64,000 nt of DNA from Proteiniphilum sp. X52 (GTDB lineage Bacteria; Bacteroidota; Bacteroidia; Bacteroidales; Dysgonomonadaceae): the NCBI RefSeq assembly GCF_003712195.1, contig NZ_RDSD01000022.1, positions 1 to 64,000 of the forward strand, written 5' to 3'. Of the stretch, positions 1 to 9,604 are shown piece by piece. Under the pieces are notes generated by a model, which was not told where the DNA came from, searched no databases, and saw only the letters and a program-made list of their open reading frames with translations. The stretch's first letter is position 1. Every line of letters begins with the position of its first letter. The position numbers and the translations under genes were made by a program.

Positions 1-213
1 ATTATGTCAAATGGGCTGTTTCAAACGGACGCAGAACGCATTCGCTGGCATGTCGTAACGGGGAAAGAAGTTGAACCGATCACGGTACAGGGAGCTATGG
101 AACAGGCAGAGGCGAAAGGAGATGCGGGTTTGTTAACCGGTCTTTCCGGACTCGGCCTGTCGCTTCTCTGTATGTTGGACAAAAGCCATTTGACATGGAT
201 AGAGCTGATATAG
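1..213 (+). CDS. LanC-like protein, C-terminal fragment (runs in from the left edge)
   Basis: The frame is open from the first base, so this is probably the tail of a longer gene. The visible part ends with GLLTGLSGLGLSLL followed by a tryptophan and a short hydrophobic end. That fits the C-terminal glycine-rich helix of LanC-type lanthionine cyclases and related LanC-like proteins, zinc enzymes that add cysteine thiols to dehydrated Ser/Thr. The zinc ligands would lie upstream, outside the window, so the assignment rests on one short motif. The neighbouring GG-leader genes and C39-peptidase exporter make a peptide-maturation role plausible. An ATG at base 4 could be read as a start, but a 69-residue free-standing protein with this ending is less likely. 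Confidence 0.45.
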   Translation: MMSNGLFQTDAERIRWHVVTGKEVEPITVQGAMEQAEAKGDAGLLTGLSGLGLSLLCMLDKSHLTWIELI

Positions 214-339
214 TTTTAACTCCTCTCCTCCATGAGGACTCGCAAATCCGTCTGGACGAGGCGAAAACAGAAAAATAACATACAACCCCGTATAGGGGCT
301 AATTAACACAAATTACAAGCAATTTTAAATTTGGAAGCT

Positions 340-840
340 ATGAAAAAGGTACTGAAAAAAATTTCAATTTTAGATGAACTGGCAAAAGAAATGCAGGTGA
401 TAAGTGAAAATCAACAAAGAACTTTTATTGGTGGAGGGGTTTATGGCGATGGAAATAATAATTCCGGTTATTACACCCTATCTCAATTTTTTAATTGGGA
501 GGGGGACTGGACTGGAGGATTTGTTGAGGGGCTCGGATATGTATCTGCTGATATAGTTATTACGGGAGCTCCTTCTGGATATTACAATCCAAATCCTTAT
601 CCAGGGCAAGAGGCTCTATACCAAGGAGCCTATGATGCTGCTTTTGCTAACGCTGCGTCGGGTGAAACTTGGAACGCGATAAGAACGATAGGATATGGGA
701 TATTAAGTGGAATTGTAATGAATCCATATGGAGAATTCAACGGGAATGATCCCGGCATGCAGGCCATCAATTTAGGTACATGGCAAGGATTTATAGATGG
801 CCGAAAAGCTTACGGAGCGAGCAACGGAAATGATAATTAA
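340..840 (+). CDS. Double-glycine leader secreted protein (C39 exporter substrate)
   Basis: This 166-residue protein starts with MKKVLKKISILDELAKEM and has IGGG at about residues 30-33. It therefore looks like a GG-type leader followed by a mature part of about 134 residues that begins VYGDGNNNSG. The mature part is rich in Gly, Asn, Tyr and Ala, has a hydrophobic stretch (YGILSGIVM) and contains no cysteine, so it cannot be a lanthionine substrate itself. I chose the ATG at 340; a TTG nine bases upstream would add three residues. GG leaders are cut by C39 peptidase domains, and an exporter with such a domain lies at 5508-7694. The leader closely resembles that of the 48-residue peptide at 13864-14010. 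A bacteriocin or secreted signalling protein is possible; I recognise no specific family for the mature part. Confidence 0.7.
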   Translation: MKKVLKKISILDELAKEMQVISENQQRTFIGGGVYGDGNNNSGYYTLSQFFNWEGDWTGGFVEGLGYVSADIVITGAPSGYYNPNPYPGQEALYQGAYDAAFANAASGETWNAIRTIGYGILSGIVMNPYGEFNGNDPGMQAINLGTWQGFIDGRKAYGASNGNDN

Positions 841-864
841 GGGTTCTTTGATTAATAAAAGTTG

Positions 865-925
865 TATGAAACGGGCAAGATAATTGTTCTCACACAAGAA
901 TATGATTGAAAAAGAGTTCCATATG
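865..925 (+). repeat. Dispersed repeat family B, copy 1
   Basis: This non-coding segment begins TATGAAACGGGCAAGATAAT, continues TGTTCTCACACAAGA and ends AGAGTTCCATAT. The same order of blocks recurs at 29386-29553 (with an internal insertion) and 41466-41524. Here it lies between the GG-leader gene and the first Ere-like gene. Its function is unknown; it could be a 5' regulatory region or a small mobile remnant. Confidence 0.65.
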
Positions 926-1043
926 AACTGTTTTAAACATAAATACTGAACACTAAATAGTTTTAATTATTATCTCCATTAATATTCATATTATCAGTAA
1001 AATACAAATATAAATTGTTTAAACTGATTTCAAATTGGCACAT

Positions 1044-2927
1044 ATGAAAAGATACTTTGGTCTATTAATCCTTTTTATATTTCTCTGCATACATTGTTCA
1101 TCCCATAATAAAGAAACATATACGGAAATATATAATTTAAATCTTAGAAACCCGACAGACTCTTCCACTTTATATCAGTGGCGTATAAATCCCCGCTATT
1201 ATGCCAATCCTTATACCTTTTTTTGGGGGGTAGAGAACACCCCCCCTTCCATTCAGTACTATAGCACAGGTTACTCTCCGGCAGACCAACTTCAATCCGA
1301 AATAGCACAGCGGATATTATTGCCCCTGCATAATGAAAAAGATGGTATGGTGAAGCTATCATATAAATCAAAAAACATTGAATCCGCATACATGGTTATG
1401 GCCGGAATTGACAAGCAGGAGCAAATACTGTATTCCGATACCCTTCATCTTATTCCCGACACTAATATCGTATCTCTTTCAAGGAAAATCCATTTACAGC
1501 AAGCGGAATTAATGGATTTGAAAATTTTTGTACGAGGGGAGGAAAAAGGTAAAAATGCGACCCCTTATTATCCTAAATTGGAAGTATCCTCTCTAGATAT
1601 ATTTATTGGCAAGAAGCATATAGATCAATATCCGGTAAGAAAGCTGTCATTCCCTTTTTCCGCAGGAAAAACGTTAACGATTCCTATTAACGGGAACGAT
1701 CGTAACAGTATTGACCGGATTGAAGCCTTAAAAAGCAAGAAAATTGTAGGTTTCGGTGAATCGGTTCATCATAACATGTGTGTAATAGAGATGATAAGCC
1801 AACTAATAATGCATCGGGTGAGGGAAGGAGAATGCAGGCTTGTTATTCTTGAGCAGCCTATGGAAAAGGTACTGCATTACAATTATTACATACAGCATAA
1901 AGATGCCGGGGCAACGTTGGATGATTTACATAGTTCTCCCTTCACGGGGCTTTTGGAGCAGTTAAGGGAATATAACTTGACAAAAGAGCCGGAAGACAGG
2001 GTATTGCTTTTCGGAATGGATTATGTATACAGGTCGAATGCGGCGGAAAACTCAGCCATCACAATATTTGATTACATCAGCAACCGGAATAAAAAAAGTA
2101 AGATAAAACTTCTTGATGAATTTGCGTTACTATTAGCAGATTATACAGAACCGGCGGTTATTTTGTCTTATCTTAAAAAAAACAGGGAATTACTTGAAGA
2201 GCATTTATCCAGGGAAGATTACAAATGTATTTCGCATATTCTTAATCTTTCATGCGGACTTGGAGAAAATAACAACGAACGAAATTACATGCGGGATTCT
2301 GTAATGTATCTGAATACACGTTTTATTATGGACAATTTCTGTCCCGCAGACAAACAGGCCATAATATACGGACACACCTGCCACCTCAATCCGGTATCTA
2401 CCTATCCGTCTATACCTTGCCAGCCCTTAGGATATTATCTGAGAAAATGGTACAAGGAAGATTATTCCTCTTTACTCTTCACTATAGGTAAGGGATTTGC
2501 CGAAGCCACAGGTATTACAGGTGTTTTAGAAGAAAAGGGACTAATGTCGCCACCTGAAGGAAGCATGGAAAGCTTCTTGAATTCATACACCGAAAATGTT
2601 GTATATCTCCCGTTAAACAAAAACTTTAATATCTTGATGTTAAGTCGTAATAAAGGGAATCGCCATGTTCCCCAGGAGTTTTTTCCCTACAACTTTTATC
2701 AACGCCATGCAGGCGTGGTTTTTATTAAAGAATGTACTGAAAAGTCCGGTAAAGAAGACGTTATCAGGTTAAAAAATAAAATAGACAGCCTGGTTCAAAG
2801 CCAGGATCCTGATCCCAAAGAAATGGACAGACTTTTCAACAAAATATATGGAGAAGCTAATAATCGCGTAAAAGAACGTGAAGAACTTCTTCATGAAATA
2901 AAAAAGCGATTAAATAAATATCAATAA
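1044..2927 (+). CDS. Erythromycin-esterase-like secreted lipoprotein (Ere copy 1)
   Basis: This 627-residue protein has a lipoprotein signal peptide ending CIHCSS (Cys18). Residues 30-210 form an N-terminal beta-rich domain that is also found in the other Ere copies here. The C-terminal part carries the erythromycin-esterase-family motifs: GFGESVHH (Glu239, His242/243), the ILEQP strand (Glu270) and YGHTCH (His444, His447). The tail after residue 560 is charged and probably coiled. The family includes macrolide esterases, but most environmental members have unknown substrates. The extracytoplasmic location and extra N-terminal domain argue against a simple EreA role. I chose the ATG at 1044 because the signal peptide starts there; an in-frame TTG lies nine bases upstream. 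The neighbours are a GG-leader protein and the exporter operon, so a role linked to secreted peptides is possible. Confidence 0.8.
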   Translation: MKRYFGLLILFIFLCIHCSSHNKETYTEIYNLNLRNPTDSSTLYQWRINPRYYANPYTFFWGVENTPPSIQYYSTGYSPADQLQSEIAQRILLPLHNEKDGMVKLSYKSKNIESAYMVMAGIDKQEQILYSDTLHLIPDTNIVSLSRKIHLQQAELMDLKIFVRGEEKGKNATPYYPKLEVSSLDIFIGKKHIDQYPVRKLSFPFSAGKTLTIPINGNDRNSIDRIEALKSKKIVGFGESVHHNMCVIEMISQLIMHRVREGECRLVILEQPMEKVLHYNYYIQHKDAGATLDDLHSSPFTGLLEQLREYNLTKEPEDRVLLFGMDYVYRSNAAENSAITIFDYISNRNKKSKIKLLDEFALLLADYTEPAVILSYLKKNRELLEEHLSREDYKCISHILNLSCGLGENNNERNYMRDSVMYLNTRFIMDNFCPADKQAIIYGHTCHLNPVSTYPSIPCQPLGYYLRKWYKEDYSSLLFTIGKGFAEATGITGVLEEKGLMSPPEGSMESFLNSYTENVVYLPLNKNFNILMLSRNKGNRHVPQEFFPYNFYQRHAGVVFIKECTEKSGKEDVIRLKNKIDSLVQSQDPDPKEMDRLFNKIYGEANNRVKEREELLHEIKKRLNKYQ

Positions 2928-3022
2928 AGACAACTTTAATAAATACAATACTTCGGCAAATATTTTACAACTGATTAATATTCAGATATATATGAATGAA
3001 ATTTAACATGAAAGAGTAATAG

Positions 3023-3214
3023 CCAAACATTCAGGGCGTGAAAATGGGTTACAGGGGCCAAAAGCATCACACCCGGGAAGATGCCCGGGAAAACTGGACG
3101 GCACTTTGTAAGAAGTCAATGATCCACACCACAAACTGGATGGAGCGGCTGAACAAGGTCTTTAATTCCTCTTACCTTGCACAAGGACAAGCAAGTCACA
3201 GGCCACGCCGGTAA
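3023..3214 (+). pseudogene. IS256-type transposase remnant
   Basis: After an in-frame TAG at 3020-3022 the frame reads to a stop at 3212-3214 and includes MIHTTNWMERLNKVF. This resembles the IYTTN-ERLN segment near the C terminus of IS256-family (MULE-like) transposases. No catalytic DDE residues or terminal inverted repeats are visible, so only a small fragment survives. It ends five bases before the 5'-truncated Ere gene, which suggests that an insertion sequence removed that gene's beginning. The assignment rests on one motif. Confidence 0.5.
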
Positions 3215-3219
3215 TCCTT

Positions 3220-4079
3220 GTGCAAGTATCGGAATTAAAAAATAGTGATCAAGGATTGGTTGAAAAAGAAAAAATGAATAATTTTGTTTCAAGACTGATA
3301 AAGAAACTAGACTGGAGACACACTGAATGTAACACTACCAACGCCCCCAATATGTGTTTGAAATGGGACTTATACGTGAACGGGATAGTTCCCGAAGAAA
3401 TAATGCGGGACATAGAGGCCGAAACAAGAGGCTTTGATTATTTGTTGTTCCTACTGGAAGAATCGGCCCGGACAGAAACAGTTTTTGAGGAAAACATGGA
3501 TAGGGAAATCGATATGGGGCGTAGGGCGGACAAAATCATCCAACTCTACCTGAAAGCGGGTGACAAGGCTGTCATCCATGCCCATACTTCACATACCAAT
3601 AAAATGAGTGATTTTTTCTTTGATGTCGTCGAGAAACCATCCATGGGCAATTATATCTACAGTAAATACGGGGATAAGTATTTTTCAATCGGGTTTCAGG
3701 CGGGCGAAGGGTCATACACCCAGGACGATACGGGGTTTTTCAGCAAAACCGTTACGGATACCCTGCAAACACCTATCCCTGCCAGTTTCGAGTATTCGGC
3801 CCTGAAGGTTGATAACCCATATTTCTATTATCCCACCGATAAATTGCCAGAGGGTATTTCCAATATAAGGATCGTCACGAGAGAACGTAAAAATTCAAAT
3901 CAATTTTTCTCTGTTCGGTAAAAAAACGATTCAACGGGCTGGTCTTTATACGTGATAATTCCCAATTACGCGATATAGAACCGTTCCCGACTTTTTATAC
4001 GAATGGGCTTATGCAATTAAAGGATAAGCAACAACGGGGATTATTATCCGGCAGTAAAGAGTATAAACGAGACCGTTAG
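3220..4079 (+). pseudogene. 5'-truncated and frameshifted Ere-like gene (Ere copy 2)
   Basis: The first open part (3220-3921, GTG start) encodes only the second half of an Ere-like protein, including IHAHTSHTNKM, which corresponds to the YGHTCHLN motif of copy 1. The signal peptide, N-terminal domain and GE..H motif are missing. Near 3905-3927, in runs of T and A, the reading frame changes. The frame starting at 3918 continues with KKRFNGLVFIRDN to a TAG at 4077-4079. That segment matches the GVVFIK end of copy 1 and the GVIFIN end of the copy at 7831-9558. Both lesions point to a dead gene. The IS256-type fragment directly upstream is a likely cause of the truncation. Confidence 0.75.
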
Positions 4080-4109
4080 AAATAAAAGCAGAAACATGAA
4101 AATGACGTC

Positions 4110-5474
4110 ATGGGCATGAAAGAGAATACTGTACGTAATACGAATGACAAGGAGACCCCGAATCTGTCCGCAGTAATCCCCAGGCAACCGGACTCCATGT
4201 CTGAAAGATCCGAAGAAGTGCAGTCCATCATCGAGCGGATGCCCACCTACTGGACCAGATGGGTAGCCCTTTGTGTGGGTGTTTTGATGGGAGTTGTCAT
4301 TTTACTGGGCTTCCTTATAAAATATCCCGACACGGTGGACGGGCAGGTATCGGTAACGGCCGTCACGGCACCGGTACGGCTGGTGGCCAACACCAGCGGG
4401 CGGCTGATCCTTTTACAGCCGGATAAGACACAAATAGGGGAAGGAACCGTGATCTCCTATGTCGAAAGCGGGGCCGACTACCGGCATGTCCTGTGGGTGG
4501 ATTCCCTGTTGAACGACCCTGCCCTGTTGGAAAAAGGGAGTTGCTCGTTACCCGACTCGCTGCTGCTGGGCGACGCGAGTTCCGCATACAATGCCTTCAT
4601 GCTTTCTTTCCTGCAATACGACCGGCTGTTGAATTCCGACATTTACGCCACCATGCGGAAAAACCTGCGGCACCAGGTCAATTCCGACAGGCTTGTCATT
4701 GAAAACCTTGAGGGGGAATTGAAACTGAAAGCCCATATACTGGAAGACTCCGAATACCGCTTGAGGCAAGACAGCATCCTGTTGGAGAAAAAAGTGATCA
4801 GCGAGCAGGATTACCAACAACAACGGGCATCCCACCTGTCGTTAAAGGAATCCCTCCTGAACCTGCAAAGCAGCCGTTTATTGAAGCAATCGGAAATCAG
4901 CCGCAACCTGATGGAGATCCAACGCATCCGGCTCGAAGAGGTTGAAACCCGGGAAAAAGCCCACTCCGAATTCGTCACCCAGAAAAATGCCCTGTCCAAC
5001 GCCGTGAGCCTCTGGAAGGAGCGTTACCTGCAATACAGCCCGGTGGAGGGGGAACTGGAATACCTCGGCTTCTGGCGCGACAACAGCTTCGTGCAGTCGG
5101 GGCAGGAACTGTTCACGGTGATCCCCGACAGGAACAACATCCTGGGGGAAGTGGTGATACCCTCCTTCGGAGCCGGGAAAGTGGAAGCGGGGCAGACGGC
5201 AAACGTGAAGATCAACAATTACCCCTACGACGAATACGGGTTGCTCAAAGGTGTTGTGAAATCGGTTTCGCGCATTACCAAAAAGATAGAGACGGCCAAT
5301 GGAGCAAGCGACGCCTACCTGGTGGTGATCGATTTCCCCGGGGGGACAACCACCAACTTCGGGAAATTCCTCCCGCTCGATTTCGAGTCGAAAGGGACGG
5401 TGGAGATCATCACCAAACGCAAACGCCTTGTCGAACGGCTGTTCGACAACCTGAAAGCGAAGACTGAGAAATAA
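4110..5474 (+). CDS. HlyD-family membrane-fusion protein of a peptide exporter
   Basis: This 454-residue protein has a cytoplasmic N terminus with ERSEEVQSIIERMP, one membrane helix at about residues 50-70 and then a periplasmic HlyD-like body. A biotinyl-lipoyl-like half (about 75-115), a long alpha-helical hairpin (about 170-300, heptad-like and rich in Leu, Glu and Arg) and a second lipoyl/barrel section (about 310-440) can be made out. Such adaptors link an inner-membrane ABC exporter to a TolC-type outer-membrane channel. The exporter gene follows after 33 bases, so the two are almost certainly one operon. An alternative ATG lies at 4116. The coding sequence is clearly more GC-rich than the neighbouring Ere genes. 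The only TolC-type gene in the window is a fragment (14121-14687). Confidence 0.9.
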   Translation: MGMKENTVRNTNDKETPNLSAVIPRQPDSMSERSEEVQSIIERMPTYWTRWVALCVGVLMGVVILLGFLIKYPDTVDGQVSVTAVTAPVRLVANTSGRLILLQPDKTQIGEGTVISYVESGADYRHVLWVDSLLNDPALLEKGSCSLPDSLLLGDASSAYNAFMLSFLQYDRLLNSDIYATMRKNLRHQVNSDRLVIENLEGELKLKAHILEDSEYRLRQDSILLEKKVISEQDYQQQRASHLSLKESLLNLQSSRLLKQSEISRNLMEIQRIRLEEVETREKAHSEFVTQKNALSNAVSLWKERYLQYSPVEGELEYLGFWRDNSFVQSGQELFTVIPDRNNILGEVVIPSFGAGKVEAGQTANVKINNYPYDEYGLLKGVVKSVSRITKKIETANGASDAYLVVIDFPGGTTTNFGKFLPLDFESKGTVEIITKRKRLVERLFDNLKAKTEK

Positions 5475-5507
5475 ACAACAAATAATAAACGATAAGAAGG
5501 CAAGGAT

Positions 5508-7694
5508 ATGTTATTCAACCGTTTCCCCGTGGAATACCAGATGGACTCGCAGGATTGCGGCCCCGCGTCATTGAAGATCATCGCCAAGCATTTCGGGAGG
5601 TTCTACTCGTTACAGTACCTGCGCGACCGTTGCGGGATCACCAAAGAAGGCGTCTCGTTGCTCGACCTGAGCACCGGCGCCGAAAGCATCGGCCTGCGCA
5701 CCCTGGCCATCAAATGCACGGTCGACGATGTGGTGAACAGCATCCCTTTCCCCGCCATTGTCTTTTGGAACAACAACCATTTCGTGGTGGTGTACGCGGC
5801 GGACAAGAGACATGTTTGGGTTTCCGACCCGGCGAAAGGGCGCGTCAAATATACCCTTGAGCAATTCAGGAAAGGCTGGTGCCAAAAAGATGAAAAACAG
5901 GGGGTGCTGCTTGCCGTGGAACCGGCTGCTGATTTCAAGGATTCGGAGGCGCAGAAAGCACAGCGGAAAAACAGCTTTTCGGGTATCCTGAAATATTTCC
6001 TGCCTTACAAGAACAATTTTGCGCTTGTCTTTGTCATCATGCTGGGGGTGACCCTGCTGCAGGGAGTGTTGCCGTTCATATCCAAGGCGGTGATCGACGT
6101 GGGGATCAAGACCTCCGACGTGAACTTCATCAACATGGTGCTTGTGGGAAATATCGCCATCCTGCTCAGTGTGATGGTCTTCAACGTGCTGCGCGACTGG
6201 ATACTGATGCATGTCACCTCGCGCGTGAACATCGCCCTGATATCCGACTACCTGATAAAATTGATGAAACTCCCGGTCACCTTTTTCGAGAACAAACTGT
6301 TGGGGGATATCCTGCAGCGGGCGCAGGACCATGAGCGTATCCGCAGTTTCATCATGAACAATTCGCTTGCCCTTATCTTCTCGAGCTTCACGTTTGTCCT
6401 GTTTACCATTATCCTGCTGGTGTATAACGCCGTCATTTTTTATATATTCCTGGCCGGCTCCATATTGTATGTGGTTTGGGTGCTGCTGTTCCTGAGCATC
6501 CGCAAGAAACTGGACTGGGAATATTTCGAGCTGATTTCCAGGAACCAAAGCTACTGGGTGGAGACGGTGTCGGCCATACAGGACATCAAGACATACAATT
6601 ACGAGAAATTCCGCCGGTGGAAATGGGAAGAGATACAGGCGCGGCTTTACCATGTCAACAAGAGGGTGCTCACCGTCACAAACGCCCAGAACTTAGGCGC
6701 CCAATTCATAGAAAGCCTGAAAAATATGGCTGTTGTCTTTTTTTGCGCCATGGCAGTAATTAAGGGGGAAATAACCTTTGGGGTTATGATTTCAACCCAA
6801 TTCATCATCGGTATGCTGAACGGTCCTTTGGTGCAGTTCATCAACTTCATCGTGTCGGGACAATATGCCCGGATCAGCTTCCTGCGCATCAACGAGATCC
6901 GCCAGCTGGAAGACGAGGACGAGCTGTTGACCATCGGCGCGAACACGACAATCCTCCCCGAGGACAAGACCATCACGCTACAGAACGTCCACTTCCAATA
7001 CACGGTGAACAGTCCCCCGGTATTACGGAATGTTTACCTCACGATACCTGAAAATAAAGTGACGGCCATTGTCGGGGGCAGCGGCAGCGGGAAGTCCACC
7101 CTGCTGAAACTGCTTGTGCGGTTGTATAAACCCACTTACGGGGAAATAAGGATGGGCGGGATGAACGTCAACCTTGTCAACCTGCGCCAATGGCGTGAGA
7201 TGTGCGGGGTGGTGATGCAGGACGGGAAGACATTCAACGATACCGTACTGAACAATATCGTGCTGGATGATGAGCGTATCGATTATGAAAGGTTACGGGA
7301 GGTATGCCGCGTCGCACAGATCGAAACGGAGATCAACGAGATGCCGAAAGGCTTCGAGACGGTGATCGGAGAGAACGGCAGAGGATTGAGCGGCGGGCAG
7401 AAACAGCGGCTGCTTATCGCCCGGGCGCTTTACCGGAACCCGAAACTGCTTTTCCTGGACGAGGCCACCAATTCGCTGGACGTGATCAATGAACGCAAGA
7501 TCGTGGATGCCCTGAACGGCGCCTTTAAAGACCGGACGGTGATTGTTGTCGCACACAGGTTGAGCACCATCCGCAATGCCGACCAGATCGTGGTGCTGGA
7601 CAGGGGCTTTGTGGTGGAAGTCGGCAACCATGACTCGTTGATGGAGAAGAAAGGACAGTATTACAATCTGGTTTCTACGCAGATGCAGGCATAA
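5508..7694 (+). CDS. Peptidase-containing ABC transporter (C39 peptidase, bacteriocin-type exporter)
   Basis: The 728 residues have full family length. The C39 cysteine peptidase domain occupies residues 1-135, with Gln11, Cys17 (DCGPAS), His91 (NNHFVVV) and Asp107 (SDPAKG) as oxyanion and catalytic residues. The six-helix membrane domain lies at about 160-440. The ATPase domain has Walker A GGSGSGKST (about 523-531), signature LSGGQKQR (from 627), Walker B LLFLDEA and a final H-loop histidine (VVAHRLS). Such proteins cut a substrate after its GG leader and export it in one step. Two candidate substrates lie in the window, at 340-840 and 13864-14010. All catalytic residues are present, so the exporter looks functional. 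It forms an operon with the HlyD gene upstream and converges on the Ere gene at 7831-9558. Confidence 0.95.
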   Translation: MLFNRFPVEYQMDSQDCGPASLKIIAKHFGRFYSLQYLRDRCGITKEGVSLLDLSTGAESIGLRTLAIKCTVDDVVNSIPFPAIVFWNNNHFVVVYAADKRHVWVSDPAKGRVKYTLEQFRKGWCQKDEKQGVLLAVEPAADFKDSEAQKAQRKNSFSGILKYFLPYKNNFALVFVIMLGVTLLQGVLPFISKAVIDVGIKTSDVNFINMVLVGNIAILLSVMVFNVLRDWILMHVTSRVNIALISDYLIKLMKLPVTFFENKLLGDILQRAQDHERIRSFIMNNSLALIFSSFTFVLFTIILLVYNAVIFYIFLAGSILYVVWVLLFLSIRKKLDWEYFELISRNQSYWVETVSAIQDIKTYNYEKFRRWKWEEIQARLYHVNKRVLTVTNAQNLGAQFIESLKNMAVVFFCAMAVIKGEITFGVMISTQFIIGMLNGPLVQFINFIVSGQYARISFLRINEIRQLEDEDELLTIGANTTILPEDKTITLQNVHFQYTVNSPPVLRNVYLTIPENKVTAIVGGSGSGKSTLLKLLVRLYKPTYGEIRMGGMNVNLVNLRQWREMCGVVMQDGKTFNDTVLNNIVLDDERIDYERLREVCRVAQIETEINEMPKGFETVIGENGRGLSGGQKQRLLIARALYRNPKLLFLDEATNSLDVINERKIVDALNGAFKDRTVIVVAHRLSTIRNADQIVVLDRGFVVEVGNHDSLMEKKGQYYNLVSTQMQA

Positions 7695-7830
7695 GTAACC
7701 ACTGTGTGAAGATCACCGGAATCCCGGAATACATAGATTCTTTATCCATCTAAGATTTGTAATACTACAAGAGATATTATTCGTTCCTATGTTGATAACA
7801 GAATCATACTGATAGAAAACAAACATAATT

Positions 7831-9558
7831 TCACTGATTAATAAATATCACACCCTGTACCTGACTTCGAGGATTGATGTATTTTTCCATTTCTGAAGTC
7901 GAAATGTGATGCGATCCTTGCATGCGCAATTTGACAATCTCATCCATTTCTTTTGCATCAATGTACCCATACTTTACACCTGACTTTGAAAAAACAGCCT
8001 CTAAACTATTAGATGAAGGCAATGGTAACATTTTTCTTTCAAGTTCTTTGTTCACTTGAGCCTTTACCGTGTCTTGATATACCGTTTGTGCAACACACAC
8101 ATAATCATTCCCGTATTTTTTTTTCATATAATATCCAAACGATTTGTAAAACGGGATGTTGATGTTCTGATAATTTGCGTGACCAAAATGGCAGGAGATG
8201 ACAACTGTTTGATTTGGCTTGCAAAGGTAGTCTGTAAAAAAAGATGTGTTTTTGAACATGCGCCAATCTCTTTCGTAATAGCTGTTTTTATTTGTCACCT
8301 CAGCTTCTATTAAATTGTTCAAATAGAAAGCAATAAAATCCATGTCTTTGCCTAAAACACAGGTTAGTTCTTGCCGTTTTTTTTCAATGATATGAAGAGT
8401 TGTTTTTGCCATATTTTTGATTTTCTCCACATCCGATATATCCAAAACGGATATGATTGAATCCACAGCCGAAGAATGCGCCTCTTTATTGATAATTCGT
8501 AAATAATCTTTTAAAAACAGTGCCAATTCATTTTTTTCATACTGGCAGTCCATTCCCCCGAGATTCACTTTTTCGCGAGCGGTCTTGTTGTACTCCCTAA
8601 GCCACTTCGTCAATTCTATGATGGGCTCTGCTTCGCCTATAATCATTTTCGCAAGTTCCTCTATTAGGCTGTCATCTATAGCGTCACTTCCCTGAATGTA
8701 CTTATTGAAAAAAAGCATCATCAATAGAGGTTGTTCAAACAAAATTAAATTTGTGTGATTATTCAGAACACTCGACTTAATAATTTCGGTGGTAGCCCAA
8801 CCTATTTTTTCACTTCCATGCACTGTTTCGCCGAGGGCTGTAATTTTTCCGAATATGCGAGAAAGTTGTTTTTCTGTCAATAATATGTCAGGGGGTAAAG
8901 TAAGAATTTTCGCGTTATCTAAATTTAAAGCTGTAATATCTTCAAATGGAAGGCTATTAACGTTTCTACGTCCGATTTCTAATTCTATCCGATTAATTGA
9001 AAATTCATGTGGAATAGTTGTCTTTATTTTACTTATTTTATTCTCCGTATAAGTGCTGTCTATTCCGACAACTTGCAGTCTGAAGAATAAAAAACGAGTA
9101 TCTTTAGATTTCATTTCCAAAGAATCTTCCCGAAAATTATCGTTGTTTTGCAGGCAGATACTGTCGGTTCTGGATATTTCCATTCGTTTGTTCAGGGAAT
9201 AAACAAATAATTTTCCCGATTTAATATTGTTGCTTTTGTAGAATATCTTCACTTTCAGCAAACTGTCTGAGAGTGTAGGAAGTAAAATATTCTTCGAACT
9301 ATACATGTTTAAATTCATTTTCTCTCTAAACCCCCATCTTTCAGTTTGCAAAAATTTAATGGGTTTATTTATATCCGTAGTATCGGTATTGAAGCGTATG
9401 TCTGAATTATTTGCATCAAAAGTCCACCCATGAAAAATATTATTGACAATCCTAAAATTAAGGTTGTATTTATCTTCATACGTCTGCCCTCTGGCATAGT
9501 CTATATGAAAGAATATTATGAAATAGGCAAGAACTAATAAAATGAATAATTTCTTCAT
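7831..9558 (-). CDS. Erythromycin-esterase-like secreted protein (Ere copy 3)
   Basis: This 575-residue protein starts with an ordinary signal peptide (MKKLFILLVLAYFIIFF, cut probably after YARGQ). It has an N-terminal beta-rich domain of about 200 residues and then the Ere-type domain with ALGETVHGSEK, LILFEQP and SCHFGHANY. Compared with copy 1 the fold motifs are kept, while the lipid-attachment cysteine is absent. The C terminus ends with VQGVIFINQ, the same closing strand as in the other copies. The gene is AT-rich and lies downstream of copy 4 on the same strand, with a strong hairpin in the gap. The substrate is unknown. Expression on the outer side of the inner membrane is predicted. 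Confidence 0.8.
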   Translation of the reverse strand: MKKLFILLVLAYFIIFFHIDYARGQTYEDKYNLNFRIVNNIFHGWTFDANNSDIRFNTDTTDINKPIKFLQTERWGFREKMNLNMYSSKNILLPTLSDSLLKVKIFYKSNNIKSGKLFVYSLNKRMEISRTDSICLQNNDNFREDSLEMKSKDTRFLFFRLQVVGIDSTYTENKISKIKTTIPHEFSINRIELEIGRRNVNSLPFEDITALNLDNAKILTLPPDILLTEKQLSRIFGKITALGETVHGSEKIGWATTEIIKSSVLNNHTNLILFEQPLLMMLFFNKYIQGSDAIDDSLIEELAKMIIGEAEPIIELTKWLREYNKTAREKVNLGGMDCQYEKNELALFLKDYLRIINKEAHSSAVDSIISVLDISDVEKIKNMAKTTLHIIEKKRQELTCVLGKDMDFIAFYLNNLIEAEVTNKNSYYERDWRMFKNTSFFTDYLCKPNQTVVISCHFGHANYQNINIPFYKSFGYYMKKKYGNDYVCVAQTVYQDTVKAQVNKELERKMLPLPSSNSLEAVFSKSGVKYGYIDAKEMDEIVKLRMQGSHHISTSEMEKYINPRSQVQGVIFINQ

Positions 9559-9604
9559 GCAGGTATATGGTTGATTTTAATATCGTATTCCTTTTTTGAG
9601 CCGA

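Noticed and set aside
5610-6653. Long minus-strand open frame (347 codons) within the ABC transporter gene
   Set aside because: It is the complement of a GC-rich, well-conserved coding sequence, and its His/Gln-rich translation has no domain features.
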